The notes: generated by a model from the sequence alone, not told the origin. 22,742 bases of DNA from an archaeon (GCA_021786335.1 JAJYNM010000054.1:8732-31473), one strand, 5' to 3'. Numbered from the stretch's first letter, positions 6,204 to 13,923 are shown. Numbers and translations: made by a program.

Positions 6204-8168
6204 CTACCATACGCCAACCCTCGCCCTGCGGGCTGAGGGACCCCCCTTCGCAGGAGGGAAGGCCCTGTCGAACGCAGGGTGGTTCACCGCCGGAATGAGC
6301 CCCCTCAGCCTCCCGAGGGAGTGCGGGTCGATGGTGGTGCGCCTCCGAATCTCCTGGTCGGTTATCTTCTCGCGCCATATCTGGGCGTAGGAGAGGAAGA
6401 AGCGCTGGTCAGGAGTGAGGCCGTCTTTCTTCGCAGTGGCGTCTGCTGCTGAGAGCCTCCCTTGCAGCGCCTCGAAGGCCAGGCTCACCCCGCCGAGGTC
6501 CGCGATGTTCTCTCCTAGGGTGAGCTTGCCGTTGGCGTGCAGCCGAGGGAGGACTTCCATGGCGCTGTAGGCCTTGACCACGGCCTTCGCCCTCTCGTCG
6601 AATTCTTTCTTGTCCTCCGGGGTCCACCAGTCCCTCATGTTACCCTGATCGTCGTATTTCCTCCCTTGGTCGTCGTAGCCGTGGGTGATTTCGTGCCCGA
6701 TGACTACTCCTATTGCGCCGTAGTTCACGGCGTCGTCCGCCTTGTAGTCGAAGAAAGGCGGCTGGAGTATTCCTGCCGGGAAGACTATTTCGTTCATGGT
6801 CTCATCAAAGTACGCATTCACAGTCGAAGGACTCATCTGCCACTCGTCCTTGTCTACCTCGCCTCCTGCCCTTGCCGCAAGGCGGCTGAACTCGAAGGCA
6901 GCCGCGCGTCGTATGTTCCCGGCGAAGTCTCCTGGGTCAATCTCGACAGAGGAGTAGTCGCGGAAAGCCCTCGGATGGCCGATCTTCACCCTGAAGTTGC
7001 TGAACTTCGCAAGCGCATGCCGTTTTGTCGCCTCCGACATCCACGGGAGGCCTTCGAGCCTCTTCGTGAACACCTTCCTTATGTCCCCAACCAGCGCGTC
7101 GGCCCTCCTCCTTGCTTCTTCAGGGAAGTGTTCCTCTACGAAGAGCTTGCCGAGAGCCTCGCCCACAAGGGAGTCGATGACCCTGATGGAGCGTTTCCAC
7201 CTTTGCTCTGGCTCCTTCTGGCCGGTCAGCTTCCTGCGGAAGAAGTCGAAGTTCTCTTCTTCGACTGTGGAGTGCAGGAATGGTGCCATCGAATGAAGGA
7301 CGTTCCAGCAGAGGTAGGCCCTCCAGTCGGCCATGTCTGCTTTGGACAGGAGCGCGTCGACTGCCTTGAAGAACTCCGGCTGCCCCACCACCACATATGG
7401 AAGGGGTGGCACTCCTACTTCTTCCATGAACTTCGACAGAGACAACGAGGGGTATGCAGACCTGAGCTCTGGGGCGCTCATCCTGTTGTAGTTCTTCTCC
7501 CGCTCGCGCAGCTCTGTCCTTGACCTGCTCGCCTTGGCGAGGAGTGTTTCTACCCTAAGGACGGCTGCGGCCCAACGCCTGGCTTTCCCTCTGTCCAGGC
7601 CCCGGAGAGTGAACATCTTCGAAATGTGGGCGCGGTACTGTCCACGGAGCTTGGCGAAATCCTTCGAGATGTAGTAGTCGCGGTCCGGAAGCGAAAGGCC
7701 GCCCTGCTCGAACATGAACGCATAGGTGCTGCTTTTCTTGTCGTCTGCTTTCGAGAAGGAGTGGAACGCAGGCTCGATCCCTTGGCTGTGTAGCTGAGGG
7801 AGAGCTGCCTCCACGTCCTCGGGGGAGCTGACCCCTGCGGCAAGGCTCCAGAGGTCCTCTATCGGACTGAAACTGGCGGCCTCTATCTTCTGCGTATCCA
7901 TCGCCGACCGGTAGAAGCGACCCACGAGGCTGACTGTGGGGTCGGAGCCTCTGCCCTCACTCTCCGTGGCGCACCTCTCTGCAATGGACCGCAGGAGAAT
8001 CAGGTTGTTTTCGTCCAACTCGTTGAAGGCGCCGTATCTGGATTTGTCCTTGGGTAGGGGAGTAGCCTTCAGCCACCCTCCGGCGGCATACCTGTAGAAG
8101 TCGGCGCGCGGGTCGACAGACCGGTCCATGTAAGCGGTCGAGAATCTCGGGACCCTACGGGCGGTCAA
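6204..8168 (-). CDS. M13 family (neprilysin/PepO-like) zinc metallopeptidase
   Basis: The 654-aa product covers a full M13 peptidase. The N-terminal block MDRSVDPRADFYRYAAGGWL precedes the zinc site HEITH at 492-496 (within VVIGHEITHGYDDQG), the third ligand in ENIADLGG (E553), and the substrate-binding VNAYF and FPAGILQPPFFD segments. The family cleaves oligopeptides on the amino side of hydrophobic residues. No signal peptide or N-terminal membrane anchor is visible, so a cytosolic peptide-recycling role is likely. The TTG at 8168 was chosen: it follows AGGGGGGTCA and sits about 30 nt from TTAA in the palindrome at 8195-8204. Upstream frame to 8243 has no similarity. ATG 8129 (YMDRSV) is an alternative start. 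Codon use matches neighbouring intact genes and the frame is undamaged. Confidence 0.9.
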   Translation of the reverse strand: MTARRVPRFSTAYMDRSVDPRADFYRYAAGGWLKATPLPKDKSRYGAFNELDENNLILLRSIAERCATESEGRGSDPTVSLVGRFYRSAMDTQKIEAASFSPIEDLWSLAAGVSSPEDVEAALPQLHSQGIEPAFHSFSKADDKKSSTYAFMFEQGGLSLPDRDYYISKDFAKLRGQYRAHISKMFTLRGLDRGKARRWAAAVLRVETLLAKASRSRTELREREKNYNRMSAPELRSAYPSLSLSKFMEEVGVPPLPYVVVGQPEFFKAVDALLSKADMADWRAYLCWNVLHSMAPFLHSTVEEENFDFFRRKLTGQKEPEQRWKRSIRVIDSLVGEALGKLFVEEHFPEEARRRADALVGDIRKVFTKRLEGLPWMSEATKRHALAKFSNFRVKIGHPRAFRDYSSVEIDPGDFAGNIRRAAAFEFSRLAARAGGEVDKDEWQMSPSTVNAYFDETMNEIVFPAGILQPPFFDYKADDAVNYGAIGVVIGHEITHGYDDQGRKYDDQGNMRDWWTPEDKKEFDERAKAVVKAYSAMEVLPRLHANGKLTLGENIADLGGVSLAFEALQGRLSAADATAKKDGLTPDQRFFLSYAQIWREKITDQEIRRRTTIDPHSLGRLRGLIPAVNHPAFDRAFPPAKGGPSARRARVGVW

Positions 8169-8194
8169 TGACCCCCCTAGGGTGATATTGGTCA

Positions 8195-8204
8195 CGGTTA
8201 ACCG
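8195..8204 (-). promoter_or_regulatory. Palindromic box A before the M13 peptidase
   Basis: CGGTTAACCG is a perfect 10-bp palindrome with TTAA centred about 31 nt before TTG 8168. It may be the TATA-like element of the peptidase gene, and the symmetry could also suit a dimeric repressor. The sequence alone does not decide. Confidence 0.35.
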
Positions 8205-8245
8205 TTGGGGAAGCCAAGTCCATCTGGCTGACAGCTGAAACATAG

Positions 8246-8253
8246 CTTAAGAA
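8246..8253 (+). promoter_or_regulatory. TATA-like box of the decayed ECF locus
   Basis: CTTAAGAA lies 26-33 nt before TTG 8279, where the EcfA-like reading begins. The promoter therefore appears retained although the genes behind it are broken. Confidence 0.4.
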
Positions 8254-8278
8254 TCGAGCGTCCGGCGCTGCCGCTCGT

Positions 8279-9145
8279 TTGCCAGAGGTAGAGACCAACG
8301 GTCTCACCTTCACCTATGAGAACAGGTCACCCCAGCCCCCAGGACGTGAGCATCGAGGTAGAGAAGGGAGAGTTCATACTGGTGGCTGGCCAGAGTGGCT
8401 GCGGGAAGTCGACCCTCATCAAATGCCTGAACGGCCTGATACCCCACAGGTACATCGGGCGCTATGCACGCGAGGTGAAAACTTCAGGGCAGGTCGTCGA
8501 GGAGTCGAACCTGCTGGAGTTGGGGCTGAGGGTCGGGACGGTCATGCAGGAGGTGGAAAAGCGGGTCGTGTCTCCAGTCGTGGAAGACGAAATCGCCTTC
8601 CCCGGAGCCAACGCTCACTTAATCGTCCGCTACTGGTTCTTCACGGTCACGGTAGAAAGGACCTCGGCCACCGGTGCCGCCATCCTGAAGCTGCTCGCTG
8701 TGGCTGTGGCGACAATCACCATGGTCCTTACCACGGACCCGTCCCTCTACGGACCTTCCCTGGCCAAGGCGTGCACACCATACAAGGGTGCGTATGTGTT
8801 CGACCTCGCCATGAGATACCTTCAGGCCTATGTGAACGACCTTGAGACCACCCTGAACGCCCAGATGGCACAGGACTGCAGGACCAAGGGCTGAAAGAAC
8901 ATCTTCGCCACCATCATCAACAGCATCCCCCTGATCATCCCAGTTTCAATCAATGCGATGCTGTCGGTGTACGAGGTAGAGGGCGCGATGGAATTGAGGG
9001 CGTTCGGGTGAAGAAGCAAAGGACATGGTTCAGGACAACAGCGTTCAAGGGGATTGATTATGTTGTGGTGGCCGCCGTCCTAGCAGCCCTGGCGGTCTTC
9101 GTCTACCTCAGAATCCTGGATCCAGGAATCTGGGTCCCGGCGTAG
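8279..9145 (+). pseudogene. Collapsed ECF transporter locus: EcfA N-terminus fused to EcfT
   Basis: From TTG 8279 the frame reads PEVETNGLTFTYENRS, the start of an ECF ABC ATPase. A frameshift near 8325-8340 leads into QDVSIEVEKGEFILVAGQSG with an intact Walker A (GQSGCGKST), then Q-loop-region sequence to VVEDEIAF near 8603. There the ATPase stops. The same frame continues as EcfT membrane sequence (RYWFFTVTVERT, LKLLAVAVATITMVLTTDPS) and the coupling-helix region around LNAQMAQ. Signature motif, Walker B, H-loop and the first EcfT helices are missing, so more than 1 kb, possibly including a second ATPase, has been lost. An in-frame TGA at 8892-8894 and a frameshift near 9010 break the EcfT remainder, which ends with YVVVAAVLAALAVFVYL and TAG 9143-9145. 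ECF systems import vitamins or metals; no substrate-binding component is visible. Confidence 0.8.
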
Positions 9146-9177
9146 GGCCCTGCATCGTGGTGAGCAGGTCTGACACA

Positions 9178-9184
9178 CTTAACT
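9178..9184 (+). promoter_or_regulatory. TATA-like box for the 59-aa gene
   Basis: CTTAACT lies 23-29 nt before ATG 9207, the spacing expected for a leaderless archaeal transcript. It supports the small frame as a real gene. Confidence 0.5.
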
Positions 9185-9206
9185 AGAACCTGCTCGCCGC
9201 CGGCCC

Positions 9207-9386
9207 ATGCCTCGGATAGAAATCTACGAAGGGTCCCAGAAGGTCGCCGATGTCGGTCTCCCAGAAAAGAGGTTCAGCACCGGCTCTGTTGGCTACTGGG
9301 CCAGCCAGAAGCTAGAAATCAACGGCAAGAGGTACCAGGCGCAGTTCCAACTGGTCGAAATCGGATCCCGACAGCAGAAAGAGTGA
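9207..9386 (+). CDS. Small hypothetical protein, 59 aa
   Basis: An ATG-initiated frame of 59 codons encodes a polar, soluble protein starting MPRIEIYEGSQKVADVGLPE and ending EIGSRQQKE. I do not recognise a family. Alternating hydrophobic residues (RIEIYE, KLEINGKRYQAQFQLVEI) suggest a small beta-rich fold. There is no cysteine, membrane segment or signal. A well-placed TATA-like box and freedom from overlap with other genes support it as a real leaderless gene. It sits alone between the ECF relic and the convergent dehydrogenase-like gene, whose stop lies 10 nt away. Confidence 0.6.
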   Translation: MPRIEIYEGSQKVADVGLPEKRFSTGSVGYWASQKLEINGKRYQAQFQLVEIGSRQQKE

Positions 9387-9395
9387 ACGCCCTGC

Positions 9396-10397
9396 TCAGA
9401 GGAAGGCTGACGGCAGCGTCATGTCCTTCATCGTGTAGAGTCCCGGCTTGAACGCCACGACCTTGGGGACCATGTTGATTAGCATGGCAACTGTGCCGTG
9501 GTCTCCGTGCACGCAGGGGCTTATCCTGCAGTTCACCGGAGGCACCCCGTCGATTTCGACTTGGTCGTATTCTTCGTCCGAACCTACATAGGCGGAGAAG
9601 TTCAACTCTATCCTCGGCGCACCTCCTACCAGGCCCCTCGCAGCTTGCTTGACCCCCGCAACGCTCCCTGGCCTGATACTGACGTAGCCAGCGTCGGTGC
9701 CGAACTCAGCGATGACTGGTTCGACCACGCCTATGTCTACACTGTCTAGCTTCCAACCAAGCGCGCCAGCGAGCATGGAGACTGACTGTTCAAGTCCGAC
9801 GTGCCCCGAGATACGGCCGTCCTTGATGGCCCCCTCGAACTCCGCAACGCTCAACCCTGCCCCGACCTTTTTCTGGAAGGGTACCCGCCTTGAGGCAGCG
9901 TTCATCCGGCGTGTGACAGCGATTCTCCGTACGCTCTTGCATGGAGCTGTGAGCGCTATGGGAAGGGCGTCCATGAGGAAGCCCGGGTTTATGCCAGTCC
10001 CTAGGACAGTCGCCCCGTTCATCTTCGCCTTCGAGTCGAGGGCGTCAGACAGCTCATTGTCCACGACGTATGGGTATGAGACCTCTTCGCATGAAGATAC
10101 CACGTCTACGCCGTGAGACAATATGGACTCCAGCTGCGGATACGCAGTCCTTAGGTAGCTGGACGTGGTGTGGATCGCTATGTCGGCGTCCCTCAGCGCC
10201 ACGCCGAGGTCGTTGGTTATTCTCACTCCAGCGGGTCGGCCGAGCCCGATGACTTCCCCGATATCCTTCCCGACTTTCCCCTGGTCTATGTCGAACGCTC
10301 CAACGAGCTCCATCTGTTGCTTCTCCTCCAAAATGAACTTCGCCGCAGCCCCACCTATGACGCCAACTCCGAAAGATGCGACCTTGATCTTGCCCAT
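9396..10397 (-). CDS. 2,4-diaminopentanoate dehydrogenase-like NAD(P)-dependent oxidoreductase
   Basis: The 333-aa product starts with a Rossmann fold (KIKVASFGVGVIGGAAAKFI, a GxGxxG-type loop) and an acidic residue after strand two (FDIDQGKVGKD). HTTSSYLRTAYPQLESIL, VVSSCEEVSYPY and VLGTGINPGFLMDALPIALT follow. This pattern is shared by the dihydrodipicolinate-reductase-like group that includes 2,4-diaminopentanoate dehydrogenase (Ord) of ornithine fermentation. No other ornithine-pathway genes are nearby, so the natural substrate is open; an amino-acid or imine dehydrogenase is a fair guess. CVHGDHGTVAMLINMVP near residue 296 matches the C-terminal end of the group. The ATG at 10397 follows a strong TATA-like box by about 25 nt. 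The gene is divergent from the UbiB-like kinase. Confidence 0.8.
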   Translation of the reverse strand: MGKIKVASFGVGVIGGAAAKFILEEKQQMELVGAFDIDQGKVGKDIGEVIGLGRPAGVRITNDLGVALRDADIAIHTTSSYLRTAYPQLESILSHGVDVVSSCEEVSYPYVVDNELSDALDSKAKMNGATVLGTGINPGFLMDALPIALTAPCKSVRRIAVTRRMNAASRRVPFQKKVGAGLSVAEFEGAIKDGRISGHVGLEQSVSMLAGALGWKLDSVDIGVVEPVIAEFGTDAGYVSIRPGSVAGVKQAARGLVGGAPRIELNFSAYVGSDEEYDQVEIDGVPPVNCRISPCVHGDHGTVAMLINMVPKVVAFKPGLYTMKDMTLPSAFL

Positions 10398-10421
10398 GAG
10401 GAAGATGGCTCTCCTCGTGTG

Positions 10422-10428
10422 ATTTTAA
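10422..10428 (-). promoter_or_regulatory. TATA-like box for the dehydrogenase-like gene
   Basis: The minus strand reads TTAAAAT (within CCTTAAAATC), 25-31 nt before ATG 10397. It is among the best box A matches in the window and fixes the start. Confidence 0.6.
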
Positions 10429-10499
10429 GGGCTCTTCCTAGTCGTCTCGCGGAGGGGATTGTTCAAAAGCCCCTTCACCCGCTCGGATCGAGGAGCCAG

Positions 10500-12062
10500 A
10501 TGGCCCTGCTCAGGAAAGAAGACAGGAGATTCGTCCAAGTCGTCTTCAGGCTTCTCATGGTCGGGCTGAGATACAGGAGTGACAGGAAAAGGATACGCAG
10601 GGCCAAAGGAAAGATTGCCGACCCGGAGAAGTACAGGGATCACGGCAGAAAGGCCGTCGAGGCGTTCATAGAGCTTGGCCCAGCCTTCGTCAAGTTGGGG
10701 CAGCTACTTTCAGTGCGGCCTGACGTCCTTCCAGAGCCGTACGTTGAAGAGTTCGCCCGGTTGCAGGATGATGTACCATCTGCCCCCTTTGAACAGGTCA
10801 AGCCGGCGATCGAGTCCAGCATAGGACCAATCGAAATGGCGTTTGACTCGTTCGATCAGTCGGCGATTTCTGGGGCGAGCCTTGGCCAGGTATACCAGGC
10901 GAGGTACAGGGGAGCTGAAGTGGTAGTCAAGGTGAATCGACCTGGCATAGGTGAGGAGGTGTCTGTCGACATCAAGGTGCTCAGGCGCCTCGTCCCCCTG
11001 GTTGGACGGTTCATCGACCGCGGGCTAAGGACCAGCGCAGAGTCTATCGTGGATCAGTTCTCGCTGACGATTATGGAGGAGATGGACTACAAAAAGGAGG
11101 CGGAACACCTCAAGGCGATCAAGCGCAACCTCCGCGGTGATAGGGGGGTGATAGTCCCCGAGGTGTTCAGCGAACTGTCTTCAGGGAGCATCCTGGTCAT
11201 GAAAAGGGTGACTGGAATCAAGATAGGTGATGTGGATGCGCTGGACGCGGCAGGCATCGACAGGAAGCGACTCGCGAGGAAGGTGGCCAGGGTGTTCCTG
11301 TCTATGCTGCTCGGGGACGAGATATTCCATGCCGACCCCCATCCTGGGAACATCTCGGTTACTCGCGAAGGGAAGATCATCCTCTACGACTACGGAATGA
11401 CTGGGACACTGGATGAGGAGACCCGCACCAATCTGATACGGTTCTACCTTGCGCTACTGGAAGGGGACCCTGACAGAGTGGTCGACATGATGCTGCGTCT
11501 GGGGATTCTTGACCCGATGGCCAACAGGATGGTGGTCCGCCGGGGTATCGAGCTCGCCATTGCAGACATGCATGGGAAGAATGTTGAGGAGACAGAGGTG
11601 AAAGCGCTCATGGAAGTTGCCAACAGGACGATTTACCAGTTCCCTTTCAGGCTGCCGAGGAACCTGGTGCTGTATATGCGCATGTCGTCCATACTAGAGG
11701 GCGTCTGCATCAAACTGGACCCCGACTTCCGCTTCGTGCGCATGCTCGGTGGGCTTCTCCAAGACGAAGGCCTGGTGAATGAGGCCTACAAGAGGGACGT
11801 CATAGACGAGATTGCCAAACTGAGGTCAGGGCTAGAGGCGGCCCTAGAGGTTGCCCCACTTCTGAAGAGCGTCCTGGAAGACTACAAATCGAGGAGCATT
11901 CCGCCTGGAGGGAGCGGCAGGTTCCTATCAGGCGCCTTAGCAGGGCTCGGCGTCAGCGGCCTGGTCGCCTCTGCCTTTTACTTCGGGACGATGCTAGGGA
12001 AGGCAGGCTTTGCCACGTCTCTGTTACTGCTCGCGGCAGCAGCCTTGGCTTCGCGGAAGTAA
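10500..12062 (+). CDS. UbiB/ABC1/ADCK family atypical protein kinase
   Basis: From ATG 10500 the product is 520 aa. It carries the UbiB hallmarks: the KxGQ motif (K65-L-G-Q68) in FVKLGQLLSVRPD, the Ala-rich-loop equivalent SGASLGQVYQA at 124-134, the conserved lysine in VVVKVNRPG, EMDYKKEAEH at 194-202, the catalytic loop HADPHPGN at 277-284 and the metal-binding DYG (297-299, usually DFG). The C-terminus has a Gly/Ala-rich pair of hydrophobic segments (about 475-515), the membrane anchor common in this family. UbiB proteins bind nucleotides and support isoprenoid-lipid or quinone metabolism; the archaeal role is unknown. The open frame extends upstream to 10170, but that part is antisense to the divergent gene and has no similarity. 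A weak TTCAAAAG box lies at 10462-10469. The stop is 9 nt from the convergent Hsp20 stop. Confidence 0.9.
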   Translation: MALLRKEDRRFVQVVFRLLMVGLRYRSDRKRIRRAKGKIADPEKYRDHGRKAVEAFIELGPAFVKLGQLLSVRPDVLPEPYVEEFARLQDDVPSAPFEQVKPAIESSIGPIEMAFDSFDQSAISGASLGQVYQARYRGAEVVVKVNRPGIGEEVSVDIKVLRRLVPLVGRFIDRGLRTSAESIVDQFSLTIMEEMDYKKEAEHLKAIKRNLRGDRGVIVPEVFSELSSGSILVMKRVTGIKIGDVDALDAAGIDRKRLARKVARVFLSMLLGDEIFHADPHPGNISVTREGKIILYDYGMTGTLDEETRTNLIRFYLALLEGDPDRVVDMMLRLGILDPMANRMVVRRGIELAIADMHGKNVEETEVKALMEVANRTIYQFPFRLPRNLVLYMRMSSILEGVCIKLDPDFRFVRMLGGLLQDEGLVNEAYKRDVIDEIAKLRSGLEAALEVAPLLKSVLEDYKSRSIPPGGSGRFLSGALAGLGVSGLVASAFYFGTMLGKAGFATSLLLLAAAALASRK

Positions 12063-12071
12063 AGCGCGTGT

Positions 12072-12437
12072 TTACTGTATCACTACTCTGCCGACTCCCC
12101 TGATGGGGATTCGTACAGTGAGCACCCCGTCCTCGTACTTCCCCGCGATCTCTTCGTCCCCGGCTTCCACCTTGACAGGGAGCGGGATCCGCTTGCTGAG
12201 TCGGAGCGGCCGCTGTGCCATATAAGAGATACCGTCCCTTTCTTCGACCTCTCTCTTGGCGTGAACGGTGAATGCGGATTCGTTGAGCCTCGTCTTGATC
12301 TCTTCCTTCCGGAACCCGGGGAGATCTACCACTATCACCAGGTCCGACCCGTCTTCGAACACGTCTGCTGGGGGCAGCATCAGTTCGAAGAATTGCCTCG
12401 AATTCGTGCCCAGGTCCCTGCCGATTTCCCTAGACAT
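12072..12437 (-). CDS. Hsp20/alpha-crystallin small heat-shock protein
   Basis: The 121-aa reading from ATG 12437 contains the alpha-crystallin domain. VFEDGSDLVIVVDLPGFRKE opens it, SAFTVHAKREVEE and RPLRLSKRIPLPVKVE make its strands, and the conserved YEDGVLTVRIP block closes it, followed by the I-x-I tail (RIPI). Small heat-shock proteins are ATP-independent holdases that form oligomers in the cytoplasm. The N-terminal arm is short (about 25 residues). An open frame runs up to 12845 but shows no similarity, and much of it lies upstream of the TATA-like box at 12480-12486. A TTG at 12449 is an alternative start. The gene is convergent with the UbiB-like gene. Confidence 0.85.
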   Translation of the reverse strand: MSREIGRDLGTNSRQFFELMLPPADVFEDGSDLVIVVDLPGFRKEEIKTRLNESAFTVHAKREVEERDGISYMAQRPLRLSKRIPLPVKVEAGDEEIAGKYEDGVLTVRIPIRGVGRVVIQ

Positions 12438-12646
12438 GTGTCTTAGCAACCCTAACTCTGCCTCAATGAGGCGTTCGAGATAAAAAGCTGTCGGGACGAT
12501 TTGCCACACAGGCGCACCACCAGGCGCCCCGGTTCGAACCGAGGCTCGTGGCTTCGGGAAAGAATCGAGTGACGAGGGCCCAAGTCCCGGCGGCGTGGCA
12601 CCCGCGAGGGTAGCATCCCGGTGGTCGGTGGATGCAGGGCTTGTGC
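12438..12646. other. Gap between Hsp20 and SRPBCC genes
   Basis: This stretch of about 210 nt is open in several frames only because it is GC-rich. It contains the Hsp20 TATA-like box and a hairpin around GGTTCGAACC (12531-12540) that superficially resembles a tRNA T-arm. No complete tRNA can be folded around it. I see no gene. Confidence 0.4.
12480..12486 (-). promoter_or_regulatory. TATA-like box for hsp20
   Basis: The minus strand reads TTTTTAT (within GCTTTTTATC), about 43 nt before ATG 12437 and 31 nt before TTG 12449. This would give a leader of about 20 nt for the ATG or almost none for the TTG. Confidence 0.5.
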
Positions 12647-13060
12647 TCAGAGAGCCTCGACATATCTCGCGAACGAACTGAGTTCTTGGATTGCCGAGGC
12701 CTCGGCCTCGGTCTTTCCCTGCGTCCTCAGTATCCACCCCCAGAGCCCCTTGAACCTGATATCGAGCGTTGCTGCGACTCTGGTCCCACCAGAGTGGTCC
12801 TCGAACTTTACGACGCTGTTCACCTTCGTAAACCTTGTATCCCACTCCGACTCCACCCTATCTGGCGGGAAGAGCTTCATCTCCCTTGTTGTCTTCTGGC
12901 CGCTCCTGTTCGTGGTCTGAAGGCGCACCAGGTCCCCGGCAGTTGAAACTTCCACCGCTTTCGCCTGTGTGGACCACTTTGGAGCGGCATCGAAGTCGGT
13001 GTAGGCGGAGTAGACCTTCTCGCGCGCCGCCTTCACTACCACCGACGCCTCGTATCGCAT
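12647..13060 (-). CDS. SRPBCC (START-like) ligand-binding family protein
   Basis: The 137-aa protein starts MRYEASVVVKAAREKVYSAY, the first strand and helix typical of polyketide-cyclase/SRPBCC proteins. FDAAPKWST, a central antiparallel sheet (VSTAGDLVRLQT, GTRVAATLDIRFKG) and a long C-terminal helix (AEASAIQELSSFARYVEAL) complete the helix-grip fold. Such proteins bind hydrophobic ligands or act as small cyclases or co-chaperones; no ligand can be assigned. A TATA-like box at 13087-13094 lies 27 nt upstream and supports ATG 13060. It is divergent from the VOC gene and upstream of hsp20 on the same strand, with a gap of about 210 nt and separate promoters. Confidence 0.8.
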   Translation of the reverse strand: MRYEASVVVKAAREKVYSAYTDFDAAPKWSTQAKAVEVSTAGDLVRLQTTNRSGQKTTREMKLFPPDRVESEWDTRFTKVNSVVKFEDHSGGTRVAATLDIRFKGLWGWILRTQGKTEAEASAIQELSSFARYVEAL

Positions 13061-13086
13061 CCTGGCGACCTAAGTGAAGGGTCGCC

Positions 13087-13094
13087 ATTAAGAG
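13087..13094 (-). promoter_or_regulatory. TATA-like box for the SRPBCC gene
   Basis: The minus strand reads CTCTTAAT, 27-34 nt before ATG 13060. Confidence 0.45.
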
Positions 13095-13122
13095 GTTCCC
13101 TGCCAGGCGCATCTCAGAAGCA

Positions 13123-13130
13123 TGTTTATC
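13123..13130 (+). promoter_or_regulatory. TATA-like box for the VOC gene
   Basis: TGTTTATC lies 25-32 nt before GTG 13155. The ATG at 13140 would be upstream of the implied transcription start, so this box decides the start codon. Confidence 0.5.
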
Positions 13131-13154
13131 TTGCTGGGGATGGCAGGGAGTTCC

Positions 13155-13496
13155 GTGATTAATCAAATCGTAGACGTAGCTGTGGTAGTCTCGGACTCGA
13201 AGAAGGCCCTCCGGTGGTATACCGAGGTACTGGGCATGGAGCCTAGGTCCACAGAAGGGCACTGGATTACGGTCGCGCCCAGAGGGTCGAAGACGATGCT
13301 TCACCTTTGCGAGAGCGATGAGCCCGAGAAGGGCAACACAGGCATCGCGCTGGCGACTGACGACCTGAACAAGACTTACGAGGAGCTCAAGAGGAAGGGT
13401 GTGAAGTTCCCGCACCCGCCTAAGGACGACGGCTGGGGGATGTATGCCCAGTTCGAGGATCCAGATGGAAACATCATCTGGCTCAATCCCGAGTGA
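13155..13496 (+). CDS. VOC/glyoxalase-fold protein
   Basis: From GTG 13155 the product is 113 aa with one vicinal-oxygen-chelate domain of two beta-alpha-beta-beta-beta units. INQIVDVAVVVSDSKKALRW and YTEVLGM form the first; NTGIALATDDLNKTYEELKR and YAQFEDPDGNIIWLNPE form the second. The family includes glyoxalase I, dioxygenases and antibiotic-resistance proteins. The usual metal ligands are not all present: the first strand has D7 where His is typical, and the final strand reads NIIWL where Glu is typical (H50 is retained). A canonical glyoxalase reaction is therefore doubtful. The following small gene starts 83 nt downstream on the same strand. Confidence 0.85.
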   Translation: MINQIVDVAVVVSDSKKALRWYTEVLGMEPRSTEGHWITVAPRGSKTMLHLCESDEPEKGNTGIALATDDLNKTYEELKRKGVKFPHPPKDDGWGMYAQFEDPDGNIIWLNPE

Positions 13497-13578
13497 GAGA
13501 GACACTTTCAGACTCCCCTCTTCGGCCTGGCAGAAGGCTGGCGCTCGCCTCAAATCCTTCCAGTGGCGCCTCAGGCCC

Positions 13579-13875
13579 ATGGGTGCCAGAGGAGGCAAGC
13601 TCGACGTTGAAATCGAGGCGTGGGAGGGGTTCCGTTACGCCCTCCGCAGAGACGACATGGAGGCATGGGACAGGATGGTCCAGGAGGTCAGAGAGCGATT
13701 CGGGGACGCCGTAGAGAGATCCGGCAAGACCTTCGCCACCGAGCCGTTCTTCATGGCCCTGCTCCTGGCGCAGCAGAAGATGATTGAACATCTTATGATG
13801 GCGTTGCAGGCTGGAGGAGTGGAAGTTTCAGCCATATCCGAGACCAGCGTACCGCTCGATGCGAGAGATGGATAG
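13579..13875 (+). CDS. Conserved-looking hypothetical protein, about 98 aa
   Basis: A frame from ATG 13579 encodes a soluble, mostly helical protein. WEGFRYALRRDDMEAWDRM, VQEVRERFGDAVERSGKTF and PFFMALLLAQQKMIEHLMMA look like amphipathic helices. I do not recognise the family. The amino-acid pattern and codon use resemble its intact neighbours rather than a chance frame. The open frame continues upstream into the VOC gene (to 13444), so another start is possible. It lies between the VOC protein and the amidohydrolase on the same strand and could share a transcript with either. Confidence 0.6.
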   Translation: MGARGGKLDVEIEAWEGFRYALRRDDMEAWDRMVQEVRERFGDAVERSGKTFATEPFFMALLLAQQKMIEHLMMALQAGGVEVSAISETSVPLDARDG

Positions 13876-13884
13876 GAGCGGAGA

Positions 13885-13892
13885 TGTTATTG
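13885..13892 (+). promoter_or_regulatory. TATA-like box for the amidohydrolase
   Basis: TGTTATTG lies 32-39 nt before TTG 13924, slightly far but compatible with a very short leader. Confidence 0.3.
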
Positions 13893-13923
13893 GCGACCAC
13901 CCGTAGGAGTCTGACGACCGCAA

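Noticed and set aside
6537..7523. Long plus-strand open frame of 328 codons
   Set aside because: It is antisense to the M13 peptidase, whose motifs are clear, and its translation has no recognisable family; it reflects GC-rich codon bias.
10170..10499. N-terminal extension of the UbiB-like frame to 630 aa
   Set aside because: It overlaps the 5' end and promoter of the divergent dehydrogenase-like gene and has no kinase-family similarity.
12500..12600. Possible tRNA suggested by GGTTCGAACC, which resembles a T-arm
   Set aside because: The 5-bp T-stem fails with the 7-nt loop, no matching acceptor, D-arm or anticodon arm can be placed on either strand, and the motif is simply palindromic.
12438..12845. 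N-terminal extension of the Hsp20 frame to 257 aa
   Set aside because: The extension has no similarity, lies largely upstream of the TATA-like box at 12480-12486 and overlaps the SRPBCC gene.
12858..13598. Minus-strand frame of 246 codons across the VOC region
   Set aside because: It is antisense to the VOC gene and overlaps the SRPBCC gene; the composition is random-like.
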